The notes under the pieces were generated by a model that did not search any database, was not told the DNA's origin, and saw nothing but the letters and a program-made list of their open reading frames with translations. Positions 16,946-25,284 of a stretch of DNA of 33,376 bases are shown here, one piece after another (the first letter of the stretch is position 1; each line of letters starts with the position of its first letter). The position numbers and the translations under genes are program-made. The stretch comes from Shimia gijangensis (GTDB lineage: Bacteria > Pseudomonadota > Alphaproteobacteria > Rhodobacterales > Rhodobacteraceae): positions 1 through 33,376 of the forward strand of contig NZ_FQZQ01000029.1 in assembly GCF_900142085.1 (NCBI RefSeq), given 5' to 3'.

Positions 16946-18787
16946 TCACTCCACGGTAACTGATTTTGCAAGATTTCTGGGCTGATCCACATCCGTACCC
17001 TTTAATACTGCGACGTGATAGGCGATCAGCTGAGCTACCACTGCATGCGCAATCGGCGCCCACGCGTCCCACGCCTCAGGTACTTTCAAAACCGAACCTT
17101 CGACATCTTTCAGTTTCGAAGCCCCTTTAGGATCGGTGACCCAAATCAGCCGACCGCCTCGAGCGGCAACTTCCTTGCCATTGGACACAAGTTTCTCGAA
17201 ATGTTCATCGGAGGGCGCGAACACCACAACGGGTACGCTTTGATCAATCAAAGCAATAGGTCCGTGTTTCAACTCCCCCGCTGCATATCCTTCAGCGTGA
17301 ATGTAGGAGATTTCCTTGAGCTTAAGTGCTGCTTCCAGTGCCAATGGGTACATCACGCCTCGACCTAAGAAGAGAACGTCACCTGCATCAACGAGGTCCT
17401 TCGCAACAGCTTGGATGGCACCGTCGAGAGCCAAGATTTCCGTGATCTGCCGTGGCAGCATTGTCAGGTTTGAAAGAAGGTTCTGTTCGTCTGCTTGAGA
17501 AACAGTTCCTCTTTGAAGTCCAGCCTTGACAGCAAGGGCCGCAAGGCAGATCAACTGCCCTGTGAAAGCTTTTGTTGAAGCGACACCAATCTCCGGCCCA
17601 GCCTGAATTTCAACAATGTGCTCGGCTTCCCGCGCAATTGAGCTCGTGGGCACGTTGACCACAGCAACCCGATGCGCGACCCGATTGCGCAGATGATTTA
17701 GGGCCGCAAGTGTGTCGGCCGTCTCACCGGACTGGCTGACGAAGATTGCAATCTCTCGACCACTCAAGGCTACGTTACGATAGCGAAACTCACTAGCAAT
17801 CTCAACTTCGACAGGAAGGCCGGCGAAATCTTCCAGCCAGTATTTGGCGATGTGACAGGCATAGTGTGCTGTGCCGCAAGCAACGAGAAGAACCCGGTCC
17901 ACACCAGCAAAATCGATCTCTTCGAGAAACGGCTTCAGCTTACAGCTGTGGTGGTCGACAAGCCCGAGCAGCGCCCGGCGCAAACTGTCTGGTTGCTCAT
18001 GGATCTCCTTGGCCATGAAGTGCTGGTAGGGTCCCTTGTCCACACTCATGTCTTCGGTGTGGATTTCTGTGATTTCGCGGACGACTTCCATGCCGTTCTC
18101 ATCTTCGATCAGAACGCGGCCTGGGCTTAGCACTGCCATATCGCCATCTTCGAGATAGGAAATTTGAGACGTGAACGGCGCCAAGGCCACGGCGTCCGAC
18201 CCAACAAACAACTCAAAGCTCCCGTCGGCTGCCGCGGGCCCATAACCAATTACCAGTGGTGAACCTAATCGTGCGACAATCATCTGGTCTGGAGCACCAT
18301 CAAACAGAAAAGACAACGCGTAAGCGCCTTCAAGTTTTCTCAAGGTTTTACGGACTGCGTCCTGGGGCTCATCGCCTTGGTGCAAAAACTGATCGCATTG
18401 ACTTGCCACCACTTCCGTATCTGTCTCAGATTGGAAAACCCAACCGTCTGCTTCAAGCTCCGCGCGAATTTCAGCATAGTTTTCGATGATACCATTGTGA
18501 ACGACGCTCACTTGGCCGGAACGATGGGGGTGGGCATTGACTTGCGTAGGCGCACCATGGGTGGCCCAACGGGTATGGCCAATACCGACCTTTCCCTCCA
18601 AGGGGTACCGCGCCACTTCGTCCCTCAGGGATGTTAGTTTTCCAACGGATCGACGCATAGCAGGCCCGTTGTTTGTCAGCACGGCAACACCAGCGCTATC
18701 ATAGCCTCGATACTCTAGTCGTGACAGGCCCTCTAAAAGCCGATCTACGACAACTGTTTGGCCCAAAATGCCAATAATTCCACACAT
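16946..18787 (-). CDS. glmS: glutamine-fructose-6-phosphate aminotransferase
   Basis: 613 residues, full length for GlmS. It starts MCGIIGILG, so Cys2 becomes the N-terminal nucleophile of the glutaminase domain (residues 1 to about 240). Two SIS domains follow (VACGTAHYACHIAKYWLE, SQSGETADTLAAL, and in the second LGRGVMYPLALEAALKLKEISYIHAEGY), ending with the usual LAKSVTVE tail. It makes glucosamine-6-phosphate, the precursor of UDP-GlcNAc. A GAGG site lies 10 nt before the ATG. Being first in the run suggests dedicated amino-sugar supply for the polysaccharide, and it may be a second copy beside a housekeeping glmS elsewhere; that cannot be checked here. Confidence 0.97.
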   Translation of the reverse strand: MCGIIGILGQTVVVDRLLEGLSRLEYRGYDSAGVAVLTNNGPAMRRSVGKLTSLRDEVARYPLEGKVGIGHTRWATHGAPTQVNAHPHRSGQVSVVHNGIIENYAEIRAELEADGWVFQSETDTEVVASQCDQFLHQGDEPQDAVRKTLRKLEGAYALSFLFDGAPDQMIVARLGSPLVIGYGPAAADGSFELFVGSDAVALAPFTSQISYLEDGDMAVLSPGRVLIEDENGMEVVREITEIHTEDMSVDKGPYQHFMAKEIHEQPDSLRRALLGLVDHHSCKLKPFLEEIDFAGVDRVLLVACGTAHYACHIAKYWLEDFAGLPVEVEIASEFRYRNVALSGREIAIFVSQSGETADTLAALNHLRNRVAHRVAVVNVPTSSIAREAEHIVEIQAGPEIGVASTKAFTGQLICLAALAVKAGLQRGTVSQADEQNLLSNLTMLPRQITEILALDGAIQAVAKDLVDAGDVLFLGRGVMYPLALEAALKLKEISYIHAEGYAAGELKHGPIALIDQSVPVVVFAPSDEHFEKLVSNGKEVAARGGRLIWVTDPKGASKLKDVEGSVLKVPEAWDAWAPIAHAVVAQLIAYHVAVLKGTDVDQPRNLAKSVTVE

Positions 18788-18953
18788 TCAAATGATACCT
18801 CAAAATTCTTCTTAAACTTGACGTTCAAATTTGCCGGCCTTCCTGTTGCCGCAATCTACGAGCAGGAGACCACTGTTCGTTCTTCCAAAATTCACGCAAT
18901 AAAACTGCATTAAGCAATTAGCATCACCATTGCACTCAAAATTTCTCATTTCC

Positions 18954-18981
18954 TTTAGACGAAGTGACGCACTCGACTCAA
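18954..18981 (-). promoter_or_regulatory. candidate sigma-70 type promoter of the glmS run
   Basis: On the minus strand TTGAGT (18976-18981) is followed after 16 nt by TCTAAA (18954-18959), leaving a leader of about 160 nt before glmS. The -35 box lies inside one of two 25-bp direct repeats. The match is imperfect and no transcript start is known. Confidence 0.3.
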
Positions 18982-18998
18982 ACACGCGGTAAGGCAAA
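18974..18998. repeat. 25-bp direct repeat, copy 1, upstream of glmS
   Basis: This stretch matches 19051-19075 at 22 of 25 positions in the same orientation, 77 bp apart start to start. On the minus strand the shared core is CCTTACCGCG followed by GAG-like sequence and TTGAGTCG. It could be a paired regulator site or duplicated debris. Confidence 0.6.
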
Positions 18999-19050
18999 CC
19001 TTGACTTCCTCAAATTATTGCGAACAAAAACACCCTAGAGTTTAGCTGAA

Positions 19051-19075
19051 CGACTCAAGCTCGCGGTAAGGTAAA
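19051..19075. repeat. 25-bp direct repeat, copy 2, upstream of glmS
   Basis: This is the second copy of the repeat at 18974-18998 (22 of 25 identical). It lies next to the IS3 remnant, so an origin in mobile DNA is an alternative to a regulatory role. Confidence 0.6.
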
Positions 19076-19158
19076 AATCAGGACCAACTCAAACTACCGA
19101 TAGAGCAACGGCTGACGCATAACTCAATTCGCTGACCGTCTCTTCGCCCTTCAGCCCC

Positions 19159-19499
19159 GGCGAGAAGATCGTCAAAGACATCAAACGGGCTTCGCGCAAA
19201 CAATATTCTTCTGAGGAGAAGATCAGGATCGTTCTGGATGGCCTGCGTGGTGAAGACAGCATTGCTGAGCTTTGCCGTCGTGAGGGGATTTCCCAGGGCG
19301 TTTACTACAAGTGGTCCAAAGACTTCATAGAAGCCGGGAAGAAGCGGCTTGCCGGTGACACAGCACGTGCAGCGACAACCGACGAGGTCAAGGAGCTGCG
19401 GCGCGAAGCTCGTGATCTGAAAGAGGTCGTGGCGGAGCAAACGCTCGAACTTCGGCTGCTCAAAAAAGCATGGTCGGGGATGGGGGCGACCAAGAATGA
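19159..19499 (+). pseudogene. IS3-family OrfA remnant, frameshifted
   Basis: The plus frame from 19159 reads GEKIVKDIKRASRKQYSSEE, then ELCRREGISQGVYYKWSKDF and a leucine-zipper-like KELRREARDLKEVV, ending LLKK: the usual IS3 OrfA series. No start codon precedes it; an in-frame TAA lies just upstream. At the A-run 19462-19467 the frame slips. Read one base over, the sequence continues SMVGDGGDQE to a TGA at 19497-19499, the normal OrfA ending. So the copy has lost its 5' end, carries a one-base indel and has no OrfB. It is a different IS3 type from the fragment at 468-620. Confidence 0.85.
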
Positions 19500-19840
19500 G
19501 ATAGTCGAGAAATACCCGCGCGCGCAGAAGCGCCTACCCCAGTAGCGCTTGCGCAGTTCCGGGAACTCCCTTTGGATACGCCGTGATGACCGCCCTTTGA
19601 TGTGCTGCATGACATCCGACAGCGAGAGCTTCGGCGGGATCGACAGGAACATGTGGACATGATCGCGCGCTAGCACACCACGCACGATATGGACGCCCAT
19701 TTCCGCGCAGGTCTGCCGGATGATTTCCCTGATCCGCTCGCGCATTCCGCCCTGCAAAACCTTGTCGCGGTAATTCGTGACCCACACGACATGGAACCTG
19801 TGGTAAAATCGCGTGTGCGCGGATGAGGAAGTTGTTAGGT
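19500..19840 (-). pseudogene. IS200/IS605-type TnpA remnant
   Basis: The minus-strand frame encodes SSSAHTRFYHRFHVVWVT, then the HUH motif in ARDHVHMFLSIPP and the late segment ELRKRYWGRRFCARGYFST. These are hallmarks of the Y1 transposase of IS200/IS605 elements. Similarity stops right after YFST, where the IS3 remnant begins on the other strand, so the C-terminal helix that carries the catalytic Tyr is missing. No clear start codon exists near the N-terminus; the frame stays open to 20006 with unrelated sequence. The enzyme is inactive as it stands. Confidence 0.85.
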
Positions 19841-20140
19841 CGGTCCGGGGAAAAATTGGAATTTCTGAAAAAGGTCGAAACTCTGGCGTCTTGAATGTTA
19901 CCTTCAAAGGTGGAAACAGGGAGAACGCCTCACCACGCAAACTGATGGATGTCAGCCGCTTAGCACGATTGGGTTGGACCAATTCGATCCCTCTGGGTGA
20001 GGGCATTGGGGGAACCTATGATTGGTTCTTGAAACAAAAAATAGTGATCTGCGCTCTAAGTAATCTTAACCTACGACTTGCCTTGCAATATCAATTGACA
20101 CAAAACGCTTTCAACAACTCATCAATTTCAGGAGCTTAAC
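19841..20140. other. manC upstream region
   Basis: No gene is supported. A perfect 5-bp hairpin (CCCTC, 5-nt loop, GAGGG) lies at 19989-20003 and may be a relic of an IS200 terminal hairpin or a structured leader. The manC ribosome site AGGAG is at 20130-20134. A TTGACA at 20095-20100 has no good -10 partner at a workable distance. Confidence 0.4.
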
Positions 20141-21565
20141 ATGATTACCCCTGTTCTTCTTTGCGGCGGCTCCGGCACTCGACTTTGGCCGCTCAGCCGC
20201 AAGAGTTATCCCAAACAATTCTCACCTCTGGTGGGAGAGCAATCGCTCTTCCAGGCATCGGCGCAAAGACTGGTCGGGAACGGGTTCACTGAGCCTCTGG
20301 TGCTTAGTAATTCTGATTTTCGCTTTATCGTCACCGAACAGTTGGCCGAGATCGGCATCGACCCGGGCGCGATCTTGATCGAGCCTGAGGGGCGCAACAC
20401 CGCTCCGGCGGTGTTGGCTGCAGCGCTGTGGCTTGAACAGTCCGATCCTGAAGGGCTAATGCTGGTGGCACCGTCCGATCACGTGGTGCCTGATGCGGCC
20501 GCGTTTCGAACTGCTGTCAAAGCAGGAGAGGACGCCGCACACAACGGACAGCTCGTCACTTTTGGCATTACTCCCACCCATGCTGAAACTGGTTATGGCT
20601 ACCTTGAAATGGGTGCTCCTGTCGAAGGAGTGATCTCTGTACCGCTGAAACGTTTTGTCGAGAAACCCGACGTTGCCAAGGCTACTGAGATGTTGGCCGA
20701 TGGCAATTATTTGTGGAACGCAGGTATCTTTTTGTTTTCGGTTAAAGCCATTCTGGAAGCATTCACAACACACGCCCCGGATTTGGTCACGTCAGTACGC
20801 AAGGCTGTGGATCAGAGTATGTCAGATCTCGGCTTTCTGAGGCTTGACCCTGATTGTTGGTCGGAAGTTGAGGACATCTCGATTGATTATGCGGTGATGG
20901 AGCGTGCAGACAACCTGTCTGTTGTACCCTTTGCAGCTGGCTGGTCTGACCTTGGTGGATGGGATGCCGTTTGGCGCGAATCCACGCATGACAGGCGTGG
21001 TGTGGCCACCTCAGGGGCAGCGACAGCAATTGATTGTGATGATACTCTTTTACGGGCGGAAGATAGTAAGCTCGAAGTTGTAGGCATAGGTCTGAAAAAC
21101 ATCATTGCGGTTGCGATGCCGGATGCCGTTCTTGTCGCCGACGTATCGCGTGCTCAGGATGTTAAATTGGCGGTTGCGGCTCTTAAGGAAAAGCGCGCAA
21201 AGCAAGCTACCGAATTCCCCAAGGACCATCGCCCCTGGGGCTGGTTTGAAAGCCTTGCAATTGGAGAACGGTTTCAGGTGAAGCGTATCGTTGTTCACCC
21301 CGGAGCGGCTCTTTCATTACAATCCCATCACCACCGGTCTGAACACTGGATTGTGGTCGAAGGCACGGCCAAAGTTACAATCGATGACACCGAAGAGCTA
21401 ATTTCAGAAAATCAGTCTGTCTACATCCCTCTAGGTGCGGTTCACCGAATGGAGAACCCCGGCAAAGTCCCAATGGTTCTTATCGAGGTCCAGACCGGAT
21501 CCTACCTTGGGGAAGATGACATCATTCGTTATGAGGATGTCTACGCAAGAGACAAGGAAAACTAG
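20141..21565 (+). CDS. manC: mannose-1-P guanylyltransferase / mannose-6-P isomerase
   Basis: 474 residues, the usual size of the bifunctional type II enzyme (ManC/AlgA/XanB). The N-terminal GMP domain opens with [20 protein letters not shown], the pyrophosphorylase signature, and has FVEKPD near residue 170. The C-terminal cupin holds the isomerase metal site ([20 protein letters not shown], about 390-410). It converts fructose-6-P to mannose-6-P and mannose-1-P to GDP-mannose; a phosphomannomutase would be needed from elsewhere. AGGAG lies 6 nt before the ATG, and the gene ends 2 bp before ugd. The presence of a GDP-mannose enzyme implies mannose or a derivative in this or another polymer. 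Confidence 0.96.
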   Translation: MITPVLLCGGSGTRLWPLSRKSYPKQFSPLVGEQSLFQASAQRLVGNGFTEPLVLSNSDFRFIVTEQLAEIGIDPGAILIEPEGRNTAPAVLAAALWLEQSDPEGLMLVAPSDHVVPDAAAFRTAVKAGEDAAHNGQLVTFGITPTHAETGYGYLEMGAPVEGVISVPLKRFVEKPDVAKATEMLADGNYLWNAGIFLFSVKAILEAFTTHAPDLVTSVRKAVDQSMSDLGFLRLDPDCWSEVEDISIDYAVMERADNLSVVPFAAGWSDLGGWDAVWRESTHDRRGVATSGAATAIDCDDTLLRAEDSKLEVVGIGLKNIIAVAMPDAVLVADVSRAQDVKLAVAALKEKRAKQATEFPKDHRPWGWFESLAIGERFQVKRIVVHPGAALSLQSHHHRSEHWIVVEGTAKVTIDDTEELISENQSVYIPLGAVHRMENPGKVPMVLIEVQTGSYLGEDDIIRYEDVYARDKEN

Positions 21566-21567
21566 TA

Positions 21568-22734
21568 ATGAAAATTGCGGTTGTTGGTCTTGGTTATGTG
21601 GGCCTTTCGAATGCTGTGCTTTTAGCACAAAGCCATACTGTTGAAGCTGTGGATGTATCGCCGGAGCGGGTTGCGATGGTGAATGAACGCAGGAGCCCGA
21701 TTGAGGATGTTGAGCTGGAGGCGTACCTCGCCAACACGCCGCTTGATTTGACCGCGACAACTGACTTGATGGCGGCGGTGAAAGAGGCGGAGTTCGTAAT
21801 CGTCGCCACCCCGACCGACTACGATCCGCAAGAAAACTACTTCGATACTTCCTCGGTCGATGCGGTTACAGCGGAAGTGTTGGCGGCAAACTCGAAAGCC
21901 GTGGTAGTAATCAAATCCACAATCCCCGTGGGTTATGTGAACAAAATGCGCCAACTCCACGATACGGACCGGATCATGTTCAGCCCCGAGTTCTTACGCG
22001 AAGGCCAAGCACTCTACGACAACTTGCATCCGAGCCGGATCGTCGTGGGCGAACGATCAGAACGAGCTAAAGTGTTTTCAGAGTTGTTGCGCGAAGGGTC
22101 GTTGGAAGACGATGTGCCGGTGCTGCTTACCGATCCAGATGAGGCCGAGGCAATCAAGCTGTTTGCCAACACCTACCTTGCGATGCGGGTGGCGTTTTTT
22201 AACGAGCTTGACAGCTATGCCCTGGCGGCCAGCATGGATACGCGCCAGATCATCGAAGGGGTGGGGCTCGATCCGCGCATCGGGAACCAATATAATAACC
22301 CATCGTTTGGCTATGGCGGCTATTGCCTTCCAAAAGACACCAAACAGTTGCTCGCAAACTATTCCGATGTGCCGCAGAATCTGGTGCGCGCCATCGTCGA
22401 CGCGAACCGAACTCGCAAGGCGTTTCTGGCGGACCAGATCGTGGCAATGGGCCCAAAGGTTGTGGGCATCTATCGCTTGGTGATGAAGGCCGGGTCTGAC
22501 AACTACCGACAAAGCTCGATCCAGGGGATCATGAAGAGAATTAAGGCCAAAGGGATCGAGGTCATCGTCTATGAGCCAGTGCTCGTCAGCGATACTTTCT
22601 TCCAATCCCGTGTGGTCAATGATCTCGAGGCCTTCAAAGCTGAAGCTGAGGTTATTGTTGCAAACAGACTCACGGATGAAATCGCTGATGTGGCTGACAA
22701 AGTGTTCACGCGGGATCTGTTCGGCACAAGTTGA
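21568..22734 (+). CDS. ugd: UDP-glucose 6-dehydrogenase
   Basis: 388 residues, the length of the short E. coli-type Ugd. The NAD site is [17 protein letters not shown] at the N-terminus. The catalytic Cys lies in [18 protein letters not shown] around residue 255, with the active-site Lys in the [21 protein letters not shown] helix. It oxidises UDP-glucose to UDP-glucuronate. It starts 2 bp after manC with AGGAAA upstream, so the two are co-transcribed. The inverted 227-bp repeat begins at its last codon. Confidence 0.93.
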   Translation: MKIAVVGLGYVGLSNAVLLAQSHTVEAVDVSPERVAMVNERRSPIEDVELEAYLANTPLDLTATTDLMAAVKEAEFVIVATPTDYDPQENYFDTSSVDAVTAEVLAANSKAVVVIKSTIPVGYVNKMRQLHDTDRIMFSPEFLREGQALYDNLHPSRIVVGERSERAKVFSELLREGSLEDDVPVLLTDPDEAEAIKLFANTYLAMRVAFFNELDSYALAASMDTRQIIEGVGLDPRIGNQYNNPSFGYGGYCLPKDTKQLLANYSDVPQNLVRAIVDANRTRKAFLADQIVAMGPKVVGIYRLVMKAGSDNYRQSSIQGIMKRIKAKGIEVIVYEPVLVSDTFFQSRVVNDLEAFKAEAEVIVANRLTDEIADVADKVFTRDLFGTS

Positions 22735-22956
22735 AAGTTTCGACAACAAGAAGGATTCCATTTGAGCCAATAGATACTGTGTTGGCGAAGGTCACGTCCT
22801 ATGCAGCTCATGCAAACCAAGAGAAAGATAGTACTTGTGCGTCCCGCCACTTCCGAAAGCATTTCCTTGCGACATGGCGTTGCGCTCGTGGCCACTGGTG
22901 CTCTGGCCATAGCAATTGTCTATCTAACGTTATCTCCGCTACAACCGACGAAGTTA
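22730..22956 (+). repeat. inverted duplicate of 94-320
   Basis: This is the right-hand copy of the 227-bp inverted repeat (about 92% identical by hand alignment, no gaps). It begins at the very end of ugd and ends within the intact VanZ-like gene. The left copy ends where an IS-like sequence begins. Confidence 0.9.
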
Positions 22957-23211
22957 GGTGGATATGTCTCGGACAAGGCATACCACTTCATTGCTTTCGC
23001 CGCATTAGCGTTTCCAACGGCATTACTTTATGCTCGCAGCTTGGTTTGGATCATTCCTGCAGCATTGCTATTAGGTGGGATCATCGAGCTTGTTCAACCT
23101 TACGTCGGTCGATCGCGTGAAGGAGCGGATTGGATTGCTGACGCATTTGGTATAGGCTTTGGCGTCAGCATAGGCTTGGTGATCCGGAAAATCATTCGCA
23201 AGAAAAATTGA
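22801..23211 (+). CDS. VanZ-family membrane protein
   Basis: 136 residues. After a short basic N-terminus it has about four membrane segments (GVALVATGALAIAIVYLTL; FIAFAALAFPTALLYA; IIPAALLLGGIIELVQ; DAFGIGFGVSIGLVI). The VanZ signatures are present: SDKAYHFIAFAALA between the first two segments and GGIIELVQPYVGRSREGADWIADA before the last. Function in the family is mostly unknown; VanZ itself gives low teicoplanin resistance. It is the last gene of the manC-ugd-vanZ group, 66 bp after ugd, and may affect lipid-linked glycan handling; that is a guess from location. A broken second copy is at 79-249. Confidence 0.85.
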   Translation: MQLMQTKRKIVLVRPATSESISLRHGVALVATGALAIAIVYLTLSPLQPTKLGGYVSDKAYHFIAFAALAFPTALLYARSLVWIIPAALLLGGIIELVQPYVGRSREGADWIADAFGIGFGVSIGLVIRKIIRKKN

Positions 23212-23255
23212 ATACTATCCTGGTTTTACAGGGCCCTTTTGGTGCGTCGGATCGA

Positions 23256-23546
23256 TTAACCTTCTGGTTCCTCTCCGAGTGGTAGACAGTCAATCGATAC
23301 GTGAAGTGTAAGGCAAGTTTCTCCTACGCCAATCCACAGGCAAAGTTGAACGCTGCCATCAAGCTTTGAAAGCCTTGCTGCAACAAACGTGTTCTGCCCG
23401 GGGATACCGAAGTTCTGATTGGTGAATTCTTTGCTTTTGACAATTAGCGAGACCATGCCGGAACCATGTGCTAGGGTCAGGACCCATTCCGGTGCATAGT
23501 TCCCAATGAAGGATCTCACACCTTCCGCTGGCCAAGTGAGATGCAA
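23256..23546 (-). CDS. hypothetical protein, start uncertain
   Basis: I do not recognise this frame. It encodes up to 96 residues from a TTG at 23546 without a ribosome site. The frame stays open upstream for about 24 more codons before an in-frame TGA, with no ATG. The product looks protein-like (VLTLAHGSGMVSLIVKSKEF, FVAARLSKLDGSVQLCLWIG) and beta-rich, with no signal peptide. It could be a real small gene or the 3' end of a degraded one. It lies tail to tail with vanZ and downstream of, and in line with, the L,D-transpeptidase. Confidence 0.35.
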   Translation of the reverse strand: MHLTWPAEGVRSFIGNYAPEWVLTLAHGSGMVSLIVKSKEFTNQNFGIPGQNTFVAARLSKLDGSVQLCLWIGVGETCLTLHVSIDCLPLGEEPEG

Positions 23547-23640
23547 GGGGGCGTTTCTGGCCGAACGAACCGACCGCGAGGAGACTTTGGCCGGGTCAAC
23601 TTGATGGTCATCAATCTTCGATCAAGCTGAGCCAGTCACT

Positions 23641-25284
23641 TCACTGATCTAATGCCGTTAAGATCTTTGTGTCCCGTCCGTATGGGTCTTCACGGAAATG
23701 AACCTCTTGGTTTTCCACCCAAGCGGTCCAATAGGTCAACAACACCGGCATTGGCTTCGGCAAATTGATGCGTACTGTTTTTCCACCATCCAAAATGGCC
23801 TGCATACGTGCACTACTCCATTCAGGATCACCCTCCATCAGCAATCCCGCCAGCTCAAACGGGTATTCTACACGCACGCATCCAGAGCTCAGATTTCGTT
23901 CGTTCCTGTCAAAAAGACTGCGGTCATTTGTGTCATGCAGATAGACGGCGTACTTGTTGGGAAACATGAATTTCACAAGCCCCAGTGCGTTATGGGGCCC
24001 AGGGGTTTGAACCAGCGTTACACCGGGGTTTTTGGCACCCCAGTTGACTGAACTTGCCGGGATAGTCTTACCGGCTGAATTGCGGACGATGTAATTGTTT
24101 CGATCCAGGTATCCGGGGTCGTTTCGAATGCGTGCAAGCTTGTCTTTGCGAAAGATTGAAGCTGGTACGGTCCAAGTTGGATTGAACTCCATATATTGAA
24201 TTTTATCGCGAAACACCGGCGTTTTACGATACTCGGTTCCAGTTATTGACCGCGTCGTCCACAACGATCCATCCGCTTTGACCAGATATGTTCGTGCACC
24301 GGCAATGTTCACGAGAATATATTCTTCTTCCTCGTCTCGAAACAACCAACGACCACGTTCGAGACTAAGCCGGATCTGGTTAACTCGGTCTTGCGCTGAG
24401 CGGTTGAGAGACGCAAAAGTTTTCGCTCCGACCACGCCATCTGCGTTCAGGCCATGGCGCGCTTGAAAGGCTTTGACATCGTTTTCCAGACGTTCATCAT
24501 AAAGCCAACTGGGATCTTCTTCCGGCTCTGATGAAGACGGCAGAATTCGACCTTGGTTCAGCACGCCTTCGGCAGCCAATCGCTGCCGCAGTATGGCGAC
24601 TGCAGGCTCTGAAGCCCCCGGCTTAAGAACGGTATCACTCGGCACTTCGGGCCAACCTCCAGAAGAGGCAAAGGTTCGATACTTTTTCAAGGCCCCTATA
24701 AGGCTTTGATACTGACCATTCTCGATGTTGATCAGCTCCATCAATGCAGAAAATCCAGCGTCGTCGAGATACTCATTGAGCGCTTGCACAGGATCTCTTT
24801 GGATAACAGGCTTTGAAAAGTTCCAGTCGCTGTCCAGAGCACCGGGATCCACTTTGCCGAACACAAGATAATTTGTCAGTTTTATTGCTGCATCCGTTGC
24901 GACCACATCAAAGATCGCTTGTTCCCAAGCACCACCTGTCTTGGCCTTCTCATGCATTTCCAGCAATTCTGGTAGGTGGAAGTCCGCGGGCTGGAAACCT
25001 TGCGCAACCCCTTTGGATAGTTCGGCAAACAGCGCATCTGCAGAGCCCTTTTTGTTCCAAGCTGGCCGGTACTCTCGGAACGCATAGAGCTTTGGAAGCA
25101 GAACCGCGGCGTCTAGGACAGTGCCTTGGGCAATGTTCGCTTCAGCATCTTCTGTTGTAGAGACAATATCGCGTATTTGCTCGGAGATAGGACTGGCGAC
25201 GGCAATTTCCGGAACCGCAAGACTCCAAGTTACCAAGACCATATATAATCCGGTTTTTATCAGCCTTTTGGGGTGCGACAGCAC
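23641..25284 (-). CDS. L,D-transpeptidase (YcbB/LdtD-like)
   Basis: I place the start at the GTG at 25284: GGAG lies 7 nt upstream, and the product then begins with a textbook signal peptide (basic HPKRLIKTG, hydrophobic LYMVLVTWSLAVPE, AVA before SPISEQ). That gives 547 residues; an open frame to a TTG at 25416 adds sequence that would bury the signal. After a helical scaffold region comes a peptidoglycan-binding domain (PAVAILRQRLAAEGVL ... DVKAFQARHGLNADGVVG). The YkuD catalytic domain then has HDTNDRSLFDRNERNLSSGCVRVEYP, with the Cys in SSGCVR. It would form 3-3 crosslinks or attach proteins in the periplasm. It separates the polysaccharide genes from the WecA-like gene. Confidence 0.9.
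   Translation of the reverse strand: MLSHPKRLIKTGLYMVLVTWSLAVPEIAVASPISEQIRDIVSTTEDAEANIAQGTVLDAAVLLPKLYAFREYRPAWNKKGSADALFAELSKGVAQGFQPADFHLPELLEMHEKAKTGGAWEQAIFDVVATDAAIKLTNYLVFGKVDPGALDSDWNFSKPVIQRDPVQALNEYLDDAGFSALMELINIENGQYQSLIGALKKYRTFASSGGWPEVPSDTVLKPGASEPAVAILRQRLAAEGVLNQGRILPSSSEPEEDPSWLYDERLENDVKAFQARHGLNADGVVGAKTFASLNRSAQDRVNQIRLSLERGRWLFRDEEEEYILVNIAGARTYLVKADGSLWTTRSITGTEYRKTPVFRDKIQYMEFNPTWTVPASIFRKDKLARIRNDPGYLDRNNYIVRNSAGKTIPASSVNWGAKNPGVTLVQTPGPHNALGLVKFMFPNKYAVYLHDTNDRSLFDRNERNLSSGCVRVEYPFELAGLLMEGDPEWSSARMQAILDGGKTVRINLPKPMPVLLTYWTAWVENQEVHFREDPYGRDTKILTALDQ

Larger units (their letters stand above)
18788..19158. other. gene-free leader region between glmS and IS remnants
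   Basis: About 370 bp without a convincing gene. It holds the candidate promoter and two direct repeats listed separately. A 61-codon minus-strand frame at 18812-18997 has only a TTG start and an unconvincing cysteine-rich product. From about 19127 the plus frame is open without a start codon and leads into the truncated IS3 OrfA. Confidence 0.6.

Noticed and set aside
18788..18950. glmS ribozyme in the leader
   Set aside because: No recognisable ribozyme core was seen, and the element is known mainly from Gram-positive bacteria.
18812..18997. 61-residue ORF just upstream of glmS
   Set aside because: TTG start without a ribosome site, unconvincing composition, and it lies in the presumed leader of glmS.
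19305..20006. 233-residue minus-strand ORF
   Set aside because: It is a chimera: random N-terminus, IS200 TnpA middle, then antisense of an IS3 OrfA. Only the TnpA part is meaningful.
20095..20124. TTGACA-like promoter for manC
   Set aside because: The -35 match is exact, but no -10 lies at 16-18 nt and the start codon would be too close.
22078..22770. 230-residue minus-strand ORF inside ugd
   Set aside because: It is fully antisense to a well-supported dehydrogenase and shows no family motifs.
22731..23120. 129-residue plus-strand ORF overlapping vanZ, also echoed at 47-319
   Set aside because: It is the alternative frame of the VanZ-like gene. The echo on the left arises from the inverted duplication, not from selection for this frame.
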